Source: Limnephilus marmoratus
Lineage: Eukaryota > Arthropoda > Insecta > Trichoptera > Limnephilidae
DNA length: 64,000 nt
Assembly (NCBI GenBank): GCA_917880885.1
Contig: OU862910.1
Location: forward strand, 51,017,285 to 51,081,284
Direction of reading: 5' to 3'
Shown here: piece after piece, positions 49,662 through 62,200 of the stretch
Position numbering within the stretch: position 1 is the first letter of the stretch
Layout: the number at the start of each line of letters is the position of its first letter
Notes under the pieces: generated by a model
Databases searched by the model: none
The model's input: the letters and a program-made list of their open reading frames with translations, nothing else
Told to the model about the DNA's origin: nothing
Made by a program: the position numbers and the translations under genes

Positions 49662-52074
49662 CAGTGGCGTAGCGTGGGTTTCGGCCGCCCGGGGCGGAGG
49701 ACAATTTTGCCGCCCCCCCCCCCCCCTCCCTAACTTCTACAGCGCAGATTTTAAACTGCGCTGACCGGGGGGGGGGGGGGGTAGATATCCTATTTTTATA
49801 ATCCCATGTGCCGAGTACTCTTTCAATAACATCATGCTTATAAATTCTACTACAAATTTATATATAACTGCTCTCAGAAATCGAGAATGGTATGCCTGTA
49901 AATAGAATTTCAGAATTTCACATCTTCATCACTCGGTACACGATGAATCGGTAACTTATAACTTATATTGATAACACAAAACTGGTTTAAATTAATCTAA
50001 ATATGCGGTGTATCAAAACTACACTCAGAACAAAAAATGGCTTTTCTTTGATTCTAGCGGTACTTACATTCCGAACTCAGAACTGGTTTAATTAAATCTG
50101 TACGCGGTGAATTTAAACTAAATTCAGAACATGAAAACGGTTTTTTTTTATTCTGCCGGCACTTACATTCTAAACACAAATTGGTTTCCATTAAATCTGT
50201 ATCTGGTGAATTAAAACTACACTCAGAACATTGGGGCGTAGGAAAATTTCGCCGCCTCTTATTTGGGTACTTCAAGCGGCGGGGGGTTGTATTCGGAAAT
50301 CCTATTTTTTTATTACGACCCATTTATATACGAGCCGGATTTTTTAATAATCACATTTGATGAGTATTCTTTCAACGAAAATCATGTTTATAAATTCTAC
50401 TCCAAAGTTGATTGATTGATACTGCGTTAGAGTCCCCAAATAATAGTTACACACACAAAAATCAATTTCTCAGAATTTTACAGCATTATGTAACTCAAAT
50501 GTTAAACTTCAGTCGATGCACGATGAATCAGTCACTCGTTATTTAATTTATCGGAGAATTCTGAATACAAAACCAGTTTGTATGCTGTGAATTAAAACTA
50601 CACTCAGAACATGTAAATGGTTTTTCTTTGATTCTGGCATTAAATAAATAGTCTACAACTAGAATTTTATAACTGCACATCGAATAACAGAATGTTTTCC
50701 TTCGAAATGTGCCAGCAGATGAATCCAACTGGAATTTTACATTCTGTACTGGTTTAAAGTAAATCTGTACCTGGCGAATTAAAACTACACTCAGAACATG
50801 AAAATGGTTTTTCTTTGATTCTGGCAGCACATACATAGTCTGCAAATAGAATATTATAACTGAACCTCAAATAAGAGGGTGTTTTCCTTTGAAATGTGTC
50901 AACAGATGAATCCACAACTGGAAATTTACATTCTCAACACAGAATTAATTTGAATTAAGTCTGTATGCGGCGAATTAAAAGTACACTCAGAACATGATAA
51001 TGGCTTTTCTTTGATTCTGGCAGTACATACAGGATACAGAGTCTGCAACTAGAATTTTATAACTGAACTTCAAAAAAGATAATGTTTTCCTTTGAATTGT
51101 GTCGGCAGATGAATCCTCAAATGGAATTTTACATTCTAAAATCTGATTTAACCCTTCGAATAATAAGAAAAAATATCTATAAACTTTTGCCTGTCAATGT
51201 TTGCCCACAAAATTTCCGGTTCTTTATGCATTTTAAATGTTCATTTTTATTGTTTTTTTTTTAGCCTTTTGCCAAAAACAAAATGGTTCTAAAATCTAGA
51301 TATAGTTATTTTTCCGACGTGCCTGTTAGAACATTATTGTTTTGTAATAATTATTAAAATTTTGATATTCTAAATTAAAGTACCTAAAAGAGAATAAATT
51401 TAAAATTTTAAATACAGATTCCTTTTCTTTAAAAAAATGTAATAAAACTGTATCTTTACTTTTTATCGCAATCACAAAATTATTTTAAATTAAATGTGAG
51501 GGACATAATTTCACAATTTTATTTTAAAATTGCGTCTCCTGTGATTAGACGGGTTAAATTAAATCTGTATTTGGCGAATTAAAACTTCACTCAGAATATG
51601 AAAATGGTTTCTCTTTGATTCTGGCAGCACATTCATATTCTGCAACTAGAATTTTATAACTGCACTTCGAATAAAATAATGGTCTCTTTCGAAATGTATC
51701 AGCAGATGAATACACAACTGAAATTCATTCGTTAATACATTCAGAACACAATTCTGGTTTTAATTAAGAGATAATCGGTTTGCGAGTTCAGCTTTAATTA
51801 GTATTACTCTCATAATATGCTTACGGTTTCCCTACGAATTGTGAAATTTGCAGCTTAAAAATATATAATAATTGATATTTTTTAAAAATAATTAAAAGAG
51901 AGTTAGATTCGTAAACGAAAGTTTCGTTGAACATTTTTGAATAAATGATTTGAAATGGTTTAAAATTTTCCAAGATAATATTATTATTTATTGTGAAAAT
52001 TTGCCGCCCCCCTCAAAAGTGCCGCCCGGGGCGGGCCGCCCCCCCCCCCCGCCCCCCCCCACGCTACGCCTCTG
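49662..52074. mobile_element. 2413-bp hAT-type element with 8-bp target duplication, no transposase
   Basis: The ends are CAGTGGCGTAGCGTGGG and CCCACGCTACGCCTCTG, a 17-bp inverted repeat with one mismatch, followed inside on both sides by GCCGCCCGGGGCGG-type DNA. CCCTATGG flanks it on both sides (49654-49661 and 52075-52082), exact. The interior is A+T-rich with seven diverged copies of a repeat that encodes degenerate zinc-finger-like peptide on the minus strand. No transposase motif was found, so it depends on another element. Poly-C and poly-G runs lie at 49716-49728 and 49767-49780. Confidence 0.88.
50000..51680 (-). pseudogene. Zinc-finger-like degenerate tandem repeat inside the hAT-type element
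   Basis: The plus-strand word GAATTAAAACTACACTCAGA and relatives recurs near 50015, 50105, 50205, 50585, 50775, 50970 and 51577; copies at 50585-50970 are about 190 bp apart. On the minus strand it reads KEKPFTCSECSFNS or KPFSCSEFSLNSPRTDL, alternating with RRKTFCYSMCSYKILVVDYL. The linker-like EKPF-CSEC and RRK-FC--CSYK units resemble C2H2 zinc-finger arrays (TGEKPF-C--C), but the histidine pairs are gone and stops interrupt. Open pieces are 50054-50323 and 50543-50845. It looks like a captured and decayed finger array; that origin is inference. Confidence 0.5.
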
Positions 52075-52802
52075 CCCTATGGCACCAAACCGACCCAAAT
52101 TTTTGAGTCTTACTAGGAATCGTGGTCTGACCAGGTAATAATAAAAAATCTTCCAGATGAAGACTCTTGAAATTCCGCATATAAAAATTTTATCGTTGTT
52201 GACAAGTTTGAACTTGGGGTCGGTTATTTCTAATATCACTAAACTAACTCAAATTTTGGATTCTTACTGAGAATCGTGGTCTGTACACGAATCAATCGAA
52301 ATATCTGCCAAAAGAAGGAAATTTAAAAAAAATCATCGTTTTAACACTCAGGGTCGGTCGTCTTAGCACTTAGGGTCGGTCGTTTAAGCACTTGGGGTCA
52401 GTCGTAACTTTGGCCCTATGGCACCAATCCTACAAATTATTCTTACAAGGACTAGTGGAATATGACCAGTTATCTATAAAAAATCTTCCAAAAGAAGACT
52501 TTTGAAATTCCTCGTACTAAATATTTATCGTTATGTGGGCACTTTGTAAAACTTAGGGTCGGATATTTCTTAGGCCCTATGGCACCAAGCCGACTGAAAT
52601 TTTGGATTCTTTTGGAATCGTGGTCTGACCATAAATCAATAAAAAATCTTCCGAAAGAAGACTTTTGAAATTCCTCATACAAAATATTTATCGTTTTGTG
52701 GGCACGTTGTCAAACTTAGTGTCAGTAATTTATAAGGCCCTATTGCATCAAACCGACCCAAATTTTTGATTCTTACTAGGAATCGTGGTCTGACCAGGTA
52801 TC
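52075..52802. repeat. Satellite block 5
   Basis: A and B units. It ends in CCAGGTATC, where the (ATT)n retroposon is inserted; uninterrupted units read CCAGGTATCAATAAAA. Confidence 0.9.
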
Positions 52803-53246
52803 CATAAACTCAAAATCTTTCACCTTCACATTCAATGCCATCGACACCGTAACCAGCCCTAAAGAGCCCTAAATATCAACAATACTTTTGCCACTAATCT
52901 CTAACAGTCCTAAATTCTCCAGTATTTTAAAATAAATACCAACTCTAGATACTTTTGCAACTAATCTATTCATAAATGTAATACTAGGGAAGCGAAGCAA
53001 ATAATGTAAAATCATGCAATGTCCAGTGTGTTAACATTAATGTCCTCCGCGTGCAAAGCCGTATCTTCTCCATAAACTTTCTAATTAAAGTGTGTTTATC
53101 GGAAGTGACCAGCCAGGTAAGTATGTTTCTGTATCCATTTATAAATAGTAAAATTAGTTAGAACCTAAGCATTGTACAGCGCCCTTGAGGTGATTTTTCA
53201 CAAAAACGGCGCTTTATAAATTATCCAATTATTATTATTATTATTA
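52803..53246 (+). mobile_element. (ATT)n-tailed retroposon, ~444 bp, inserted in the satellite
   Basis: This is the best-delimited copy of the family. The left flank ends GGTATC and the right flank begins ATCAATAAAA, so only ATC may be duplicated. From the left it has CATAAACTCAAAATC, then CGCGTGCAAAGCCG, the family string CCAGGTAAGTAT at 53113-53124, and the 3' stem-loop GCGCCCTTGAGGTGATTTTT, CACAAAAACGGCGCTTTATA, then AATTATCCAATTATTATTAT and (ATT)n. No tRNA or 5S boxes seen. The 5' end is possibly truncated. Confidence 0.75.
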
Positions 53247-56200
53247 ATCAATAAAAATCTTAAAAATGAAGTCTTTTGAAATTCCTCATACGAAATATTT
53301 ATCGTTTTGTGGGCACTTTGTCAAACTTAGGGTCGGTCAATTCTTAGGCCCTATGGCACCAAGCCAACTGAAATTTTGGATTGTTACTAAGAATCACGGT
53401 CTGTACACGAATGAATTGAAAAATCTGCCAAAAGAAGAAAATTAAAAAAAAAACATCGTTTTAACACTTAGGGTCGGTCGTTTAAGCACTTGGGGTCGGT
53501 CGTTTACAAGCCTGGGGTCGGTCGTAACTTCAGCCCTATAGCACCGGACCGACTGAAATTTTGGATTCTTACTAGGAATCGTGGTCTGACCATGAATCAA
53601 TAAAAATCTTCCAAAAGAAGACTTTTGAAATTCCTCATACAAAATTTTTATCGTTTTGTGGGCACTTTGTCAAACTTGGGGTCGGTTATTTCGAATATCA
53701 CCAATCTGACTGAAATTTTGGAGTCTTACTGGGAGTCGTGGTCTGTACACGAATGAATTGAAAAATCTGCCAAAAGAAGAAAATTTTAACAAAAACGTCG
53801 TTTTAACGCTTGGGGTTGGTCGTTTTAGCACTTGGGGTCGGTCGTTTAAAAACCTGGGGTCGGTCGTAACTTCAGCCCTACAGCACCGAAACGACTGAAA
53901 TTTTGGATTCTTACTTGGAATCGTGGTCTGACCATGATTCAATAAAAAATCTTCCTAAAGAAGACTTTTGAAATTCCTCATACAAAATATTTATCGTTTT
54001 GTGGGCAAGTTGTCCAACTTAGGGTCAGTAATTTCTAAGGCCCTATGGCATCAAACCGACCAAAATTTTCCATTCTTACTAGGAATCGTGGTCTGACCAG
54101 GAAACAATAAAAATCTTAAAAATGAAGACTTTTGAAATTCCTCATCCGAAATATTTATCGTTTTGTTGGCACGTTGTCAAACTTAGGGTCGCTTATTTCT
54201 AAGGCCCTATGGCACCAAACCGACCCAAATTTTTGAGTCTTACTAGGAATCGTGGTCTGACCAAGAAACAATAAAAATCTTCCAAATGAAGACTCTTGAA
54301 ATTCTTCATACAAAATATTTATGGTTTCGCACTTTGTCAAACTTGGGGTCGGTTATTTCTAATATCACCAAACTGACTGAAATTTTGGATTCTTACTGCG
54401 AATCGTGGTCTGTACACGAATCAATCGAAAAATCTGCCAAACGAAGGAAATTTTGAAAAAATCATCGTTTTAACACTCAGGCTCGGTCGTTTTAGTACTT
54501 AGGGTCGGTCGTTTAAGCACTTGGGGTCGGTCGTAACTTCGGCCCTATGTCACCAAACCGACTGAAATTTTGGATTCTTACTAGGAATCGTTGTCTGACC
54601 AGGTATCAATAAAAAATCTTCCAGATGAAGACTCTTGAAATTCCGCTTACAAAATTTTTATCGTTGTCAAACTTGGGGTCGGTTATTTCTAATATCACTA
54701 AACTAACTGAAATTTTGGATTCTTACTAAGAATCACGGTCTGTACACGAATGAATTGAAAAATCTGCCAAAAGAAGAAAATTAAAAAAAAAAACATCTTT
54801 TTAACACTTGGGGTCGGTCGTTTACAAGCCTGGGGTCGGTCGTAACTTCAGCCCTATAGCACCGGACCGACTGAAATTTTGGATTCTTACTAGGAATCGT
54901 GGTCTGACCATGAATCAATAAAAATCTTCCAAAAGAAGACTTTTGAAATTCCTCAAACAAAATATTTATCGTTTTGTGGGCACGTTGTCAAACTTAGGGT
55001 CAGTAATTTCTAAGGCCCTATGGCATCAAACCGACCCAAATTTTTGAGTCTTACTAGGAATCGTTGTCTGACTAGGAAACAATAGAAAATCTTCCAAATG
55101 AAGACTCTTGAAATTTCTCATACAAAATATTTATCGTTTCGCACTTTGTCAAACTTGGGGTCGGTTATTTCTTATATCACCAAACTGACTGAAATTTTGG
55201 ATTCTTACTGAGAATCGTGGTCTGTACACGAATCAATCGAAAAATCTGCAAAAGAATGAAATTTTGAAAAAATCATCGTTTTAACACTCAGGGTCGGTCG
55301 TTTTAGCACTTGGGGTCGGTCGTAACTTCGGCCCTATGGCACCAAACCGACTGAAATTTTGGATTCTTACTAGGAATCGTGGTCTGACCAGGTATCAATA
55401 TAATTTCTTCCAAATGAAGACTCTTGAAATTCCTCATACAAAATATTTATCGTTTCATGAGCACTTTGTCAAACTTGGGGTCGGATATTTCTAATATTAC
55501 CAAACTGACTGAAATTTTGGATTCTTACTGAGAATCGTGGTCTGCACACGAATCAATCGAAAAAACTGCCAAAAGAAGGAAATTTAAAAAAAAATCATCG
55601 TTTTAACACTCAGGGTCGGTCGTATTAGCACTTAGGGTCGGTCGTTTAAGCACTTGGGGTCGGTCGTAACTTTGGCCCTATGGCACCAATCCTACAAAAA
55701 TTAGGATTCTTTCAAGGAATCGTGGAATATGACAAGAAATCAAAAAAAAATCTTCCAAAAGAAGACTTTTGAAATTCCTCATACAAAATGTTTATCGTTT
55801 TGTGGGCACTTTGTCAAACGTTGGGTGGGTTAATTCTTAGGCCCTATGGCACCAAGCCGACTGAAATTTTGGATTCTTACTGAGAATCACGGTCTGTACA
55901 CGAATGAATTGAAAAATCTGCCAAAAGAAGAACATTAAAAAAAAAACATCGTTTTAACACTTGGGGTCGGTCGTTTTAGCAATTGGGGTCGGTCGTTTAA
56001 AAACCTGGGGTCGGTCGTAACTTCAGCCCTATAGTACCGAACCGACTGGAATTTTGGATTCTTACTAGGAATCGTGGTCTGACCAGGAAACAATAAAAAA
56101 TCTTCCAAATGAAGACTCTTGAAATTCCTCATACAAAATATTTATCGTTTCGCACTTTGTCAAACTTGGGGTCGGTTATTTATAATATCACCAAACTGAC

Positions 56201-59200
56201 TGAAATTTTAGATTCTTACTGAGAATCGTGGTTTGTACACGAATCAATCGAAAAATCTGCCAAAAGAAGGAAATTTTGAAAAAATCATCGTTTTAACACT
56301 CAGGGTCGGTCGTTTTAGTACTTAGAGTCAGTCGTTTAAGCACTTGGGGTCGGTCGTAACTTTGGCCAAATGGCACCAATCCTACAAAAATTTTGGATTC
56401 TTACAAGGAATCGTGGAATATGACAAGTAATCTATAAAAAATCATCCAAAAGAAGACTTTTGAAATTCCTCATCCAAAATATTTATCGTTTTGTGGGCAC
56501 TTTGTCTAAACTTAGGGTCGGTTATTTCTTAGGCCCTATGGCACCAAGCCTACTGAAATTTTGGATTCTTATTGAGAATCACGGTCTGTTCACGAATGAA
56601 TTGAAAAATCTGCCAAAAGAAGAAAATTAAAAAAAAAAATCGTTTTAACACTTGGGGTCGGTCGTTTTAGCACTTGTGGTCGGTCGTTTACAAGCCTGGG
56701 GTCGGTCGTAACTTCAGCCTTATAACACCGAACCGACAGAAATTTTGGATTCTTACTAGGAATCGTGGTCTGACCAGGAAACAATAAAAAATCTTCCAAA
56801 TAAAGACTTTTGAAATTCCTCATACAAAATATTTATCGTTTCGCACTTTGTCAAACTTGGGGTCGGTTATTTATAATATCACCAAACTGACTGAAATTTT
56901 GGATTCTTACTGAGAATCGTGGTTTGTACACGAATCAATCGAAAAATCTGCCAAAAGAAGGAAATTTTGAAAAAATCATCGTTTTAACACTCAGGGTCGG
57001 TCGTTTTAGTACTTAGAGTCAGTCGTTTAAGCACTTGGGGTCGGTCGTAACTTTGGCCAAATGGCACCAATCCTACAAAAATTTTGGAATCTTACAAGGA
57101 ATCGTGGAATATGACAAGTAATCTATAAAAAATCATTCAAAAGAAGACTTTTGAAATTCCTCATACAAAATATTTATCGTTTTGTGGGCACTTTGTCTAA
57201 ACTTAGGGTCGGTTATTTCTTAGGCCCTATGGCACCAAGCCGACTGAAATTTTGGATTCTTATTGAGAATCACGGTCTGTTTACGAATGAATTGAAAAAT
57301 CTGCCAAAAGAAGAAAATTAAAAAAAAAACATCGTTTTAACACTTGGGGTCGGTCGTTTTAGCACTTGTGGTCGGTCGTTTACAAGCCTGGGGTCGGTCG
57401 TAACTTCAGCCTTATAGCACCGAACCGACAGAAATTTTGGATTCTTACTAGGAATCGTGGTCTGACCAGGAAACAATAAAAAATCTTCCAAATTAAGACT
57501 CTTGAAATTCCTAATACAAAATATTTATCGTTGTCTAACTTGGGGTCGGTTATTTCTAATATTACCAAACTGACTGAAATTTTGGATTCTTACTGAGAAT
57601 CGTGGTCTGTACACGAATCAATCGAAAAATCTGCCAAAAGAAGGAAATTTTGAAAAAATCATCGTTTTAACACTCAGGGTCGGTCGTTTAAGTACTTAGG
57701 GTCGGTCGTTTAAGCACTTTGGTTCGGTCGTAACTACGGCCCTATGGCACAAAACCGACTGAAATTTTGGATTCTTTCTAGGAATAGTGGTCTGACCAGG
57801 AATCTATAAAAAATCTTCCGATAGAAGACTTTTGAAATTCCTCATACAAAACATTTATCGTTTTGTGGGCACTTTGTCAAACTTGGGGTCGGTTATTTCG
57901 AATATCACCAATCTGACTGAAATTTTGGAGTCTTACTGAGAGTCGTGGTCTGTACACGAATAAATTGAAAAATCTGCCAAAAGAAGAAAATTTTAATAAG
58001 AACGTCGTTTTAACACTTGGGGTTGGTCGTTTTAGCACTTGGGGTCGGTCGTTTAAAAACCTGGGGTCGGTCGTAACTTCAGCCCTACAGCACCGAAACG
58101 ACTGAAATTTTGGATTCTTACTTGGAATCGTGGTCTGACCAGGAAACATTAAAAAATCTTCCAAATGAAGACTCTTGAAATTCCTCATACAAAATATTTA
58201 TCGTTTCGCACTTTGTCAAACTTGGGGTCGGTTATTTATAATATCACCAAACTGACTGAAATTTTAGATTCTTACTGAGAATCGTGGTTTGTACACGAAT
58301 CAATCGAAAAATCTGCCAAAAGAAGGAAATTTTGAAAAAATCATCGTTTTAACACTCAGGGTCGGTCGTTTTAGCACTTAGGGTCGGTCGTTTAAGCACT
58401 TGGGGTCGGTCGTAACTTTGGCCCTATGGCACCAATCCTACAAAAATTAGGATTCTTTCAAGGAATCGTGGAATATGACAAGAAATCTAAAAAAAATCTT
58501 CCAAAAGAAGACTTTTGAAATTCCTCATACAAAATATTTATCGTTTTGTGGGCACTTTGTCAAATTTCGGGTGGGTTAATTCTTAGGCCCTATGGCACCT
58601 AGCCGACTGAAATTTTGGATTCTTACTGAGAATCACGGTCTGTACACGAATGAATTGAAAAATCTGCCAAAAGAAGAAAATTTAAAAAAAAAAACATCGT
58701 TTTAACACTTGTGGTCGGTCGTTTTAGCACTTGTGGTCGGTCGTTTACAAGCCTGGGGTCGGTCGTAACTTCGGCCCTATGGCACCAAACCGACTGAAAT
58801 TTTTGATTGTTACTAGGAATCGTGGTCTGACCAGGTATCAAAAAAAAATCTTCCAAATGAAGACTCTTGAAATTCCTCATACAAAATATTTATCGTTTCG
58901 AACTTTGTCAAACTTGGGGTCGGTTATTTATAATATCACCAATCTGACTGAAATTTTGGATTCTTTTTGAGAATCGTGGTTTGTACACGAATCAATCGAA
59001 AAATCTGCCAAAAGAAGGAAATTTTGAAAAAATCATCGTTTTAACACTCAGGGTCGGTCGTTTTAGTACTAAGAGTCAGTCGTTTAATCACTTGGGGTCG
59101 GTCGTAACTTCGGCCCTATTGCACCAAACCGACTGAAATTTTTGATTGTTACTAGGAATCGTGGTCTGACCAGGTATCAAAAAAAATCTTCCAAATGAAG

Positions 59201-62200
59201 ACTCTTGAAATTCCTCACACAAAATATTTATCGTTTCATGGGCACTTTGTCAAACTTGGGGTCGGATATTTGTAATATCACAAAACTGACTGAAATTTTG
59301 GATTCTTATTGAGAATCGTGGTTTGTACACGAATCAATCGAAAAACCTGCCTAAAGAAGGAAATTTTGAAAAAATCATCGTTTTAACACTCAGGGTCGGT
59401 CGTTTTAGTACTTAGAGTCAGTCGTTTAAACACTTGGGGTCGGTCGTAACTTCGGCCCCATGGCACCAAACCGACTGAAATTTTTGATTGTTACTAGGAA
59501 TCGTGGTCTGACCAGGTATCAAAAAAAAATCTTCCAAATGAAGACTCTTGAAATTCCTCATACAAAATATTTATCGTTTCATGGGCACTTTGTCAAACTT
59601 GGGGTCGGATATTTCTAATATTACCAAACCGACTGAAATTTTGGATTCTTACTGAGAATCGTGGTCTGTACACGAATCAATCGAAAAATCTGCCAAAAGA
59701 AGGAAATTTTGAAAAAAATCATCGTTTTAACACTCAGGGTCGACCGTTTTAGTACTTAGGGTCGGTCGTTTAAGCACTTTGGTTCGGTCGTAACTATGGC
59801 CCTATGGCACGAAACCGACTGAAATTTTGGATTCTTTCTAGGAATAGTGGTCTGACCAGGAATCTATAAAAAATCTTCCGAAAGAAGACTTTTGAAATTC
59901 CTCATACAAAATATTTATCGTTTTGTGGGCACTTTGTCAAACTTTGGGTCGGTTATTTCGAATATCACCAATCTGACTGAAATTTTGGAGTCTTACTGAG
60001 AGTCGTGGTCTGTACACGAATAAATTGAAAAACCTGCCAAAAGAAGAAAATTTTAACAAAAATGTCGTTTTAACACTTCGGGTTGGTCGTTTTAGCACTT
60101 GGGGTCGGTCGTTTAAAAACCTGGGGTCGGTCGTAACTTCAGCCCTACACCACCGAAACGACTGAAATTTTGGATTCTTACTTGGAATCGTGGTCTGACC
60201 ATGATTCAATAAAAAATCTTCCTAAAGAAGACTTTTGATATTCCTCATACAAAATATTTATCGTTTTGTGGGCACGTTGTTCAACTTAGGGTCAGTAATT
60301 TCTAAGGCCCTATGGCATCAAACCGACCCAAATTTTCCATTCTTACTAGGAATCGTGGTCTGACCAGGAATCAATAAAAATCTTAAAAATGAAGACTTTT
60401 GAAATTCCTCATACGAAATGTTTATCGTTTTGTTCGCACGTTGTCAAACTTAGGGTCGCTTATTTCTAAGGCCCTATGGCACCTAACCGACCCAAATTTT
60501 TGAGTCTTACTAGGAATCGTGGTCTGACCAGGTATCTATAAAAAATCTTCCAGATGAAGACTCTTGAAATTCCGCATACAAAATTTTTATTGTTGTCAAA
60601 CTTGGGGTCGGTTATTTCTAATATCACTAAACTAACTCAAATTTTGGATTCTTACTGAGAATCGTGGTCTGTACACGAATCAATCGAAAAATCTGCCAGA
60701 AGAAGGAAATTTAAAAAAAATCATCGTTTTAACACTCAGGGTCGGTCGTCTTAGCACTTAGGGTCGGTCTCTTTAAGCACTTGGGGTCGGTCGTAACTTT
60801 GGCCCTATGGCACCAATCCTACAAATTTTTTTGATTCTTACAAGGACTAGTGGATTATGACCAGTAATCTATAAAAAATCTTACAAAAGAAGACTTTTGA
60901 AATTCCTCGTACTAAATATTTATCGTTATGTGGGCACTTTGTAAAACTTAGGGTCGGATATTTCTTAGGCCCTATGGCACCAAGCCGACTGAAATTTTGG
61001 ATTCTTTTGGAATCGTGGTCTGACCATAATTTAATAAAAAATCTTCCGAAAGAAGACTTTTGAAATTCCTCATACAAAATATTTATCGTTTTGTGGGCAC
61101 GTTGTCAAACTTAGTGTCAGTAATTTATAAGGCCCTATTGCATCAAACCGACCCAAATTTTTTATTCTTACTAGGAATCGTGGTTTGACCAGGAATCAAT
61201 AAAAATCTTAAAAATGAAGACTTTTGAAATTCCTCATACGAAATATTTATCGTTTTGTTGGCACGTTGTCAAACTTAGGGTCGCTTATTTCTAAGGCCCT
61301 ATGGCACCAAACCGACCCAAATTTTTGAGTCTTACTAGGAATCGTGGTCTGACCAAGAAACAATAAAAATCTTCCAAATGAAGACTCTTGAAATTCTTTA
61401 TACAAAATATTTATGGTTTCGCACTTTGTCAAACTTGGGGTCGGTTATTTCTAATATCACCAAACTGACTGAAATTTTGGATTCTTACTGAGAATCGTGG
61501 TCTGTACACGAATCAATCGAAAAATCTGCCAAACGAAGGAAATTTTGAAAAAATCATCGTTTTAACACTCAGGGTCGGTCGTTTTAGTACTTAGGGTCGG
61601 TCGTTTAAGCACTTGGGGTCGGTCGTAACTTCGGCCCTATGTCACCAAACCGACTGAAATTTTGGATTCTTACTAGGAATCGTTGTCTGACCAGGTATCA
61701 ATAAAAAATCTTCCAGATGAAGACTCTTGAAATTCCGCATACAAAAATTTTATCGTTGTCAAACTTGGGGTCGGTTATTTCTAATATCACTAAACTAACT
61801 GAAATTTTGGATTCTTACTGAGAATCGTGGTCTGTACACGAATCTATTGAAAAATCTGCCAAAAGAAGGAAATTTTAAAAAAATCATCGTTTTAACACTC
61901 AGGGTCGGTCGTCTTAGCACTTAGGGTCGGTCGTTTAAGCACTTGGGGTCGGTCGTAACTTTGGCCCTATGGCACCAATCCTACAAATTTTTTTTATTCT
62001 TACAAGGACTAGTGGAATATGACCAGAAATCTATAAAAAATCTTCCAAAAGAAGACTTTTGAAATTCCTCGTACTAAATATTTATAGTTGTGTGGGCACT
62101 TTGTAAAACTTAGGGTCGGATATTTCTTCGGCCCTATGGCACCAAGCCGACTGAAATTTTGGATTCTTTTGGAATCGTGGTCTGACCATAAATCAATAAA

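Noticed and set aside
52803..53246. A U1 snRNA gene or pseudogene
   Set aside because: Only about 12-15 bases match the U1 5' end. The rest shows no U1 stem-loops or Sm site, so only the shared motif is reported.
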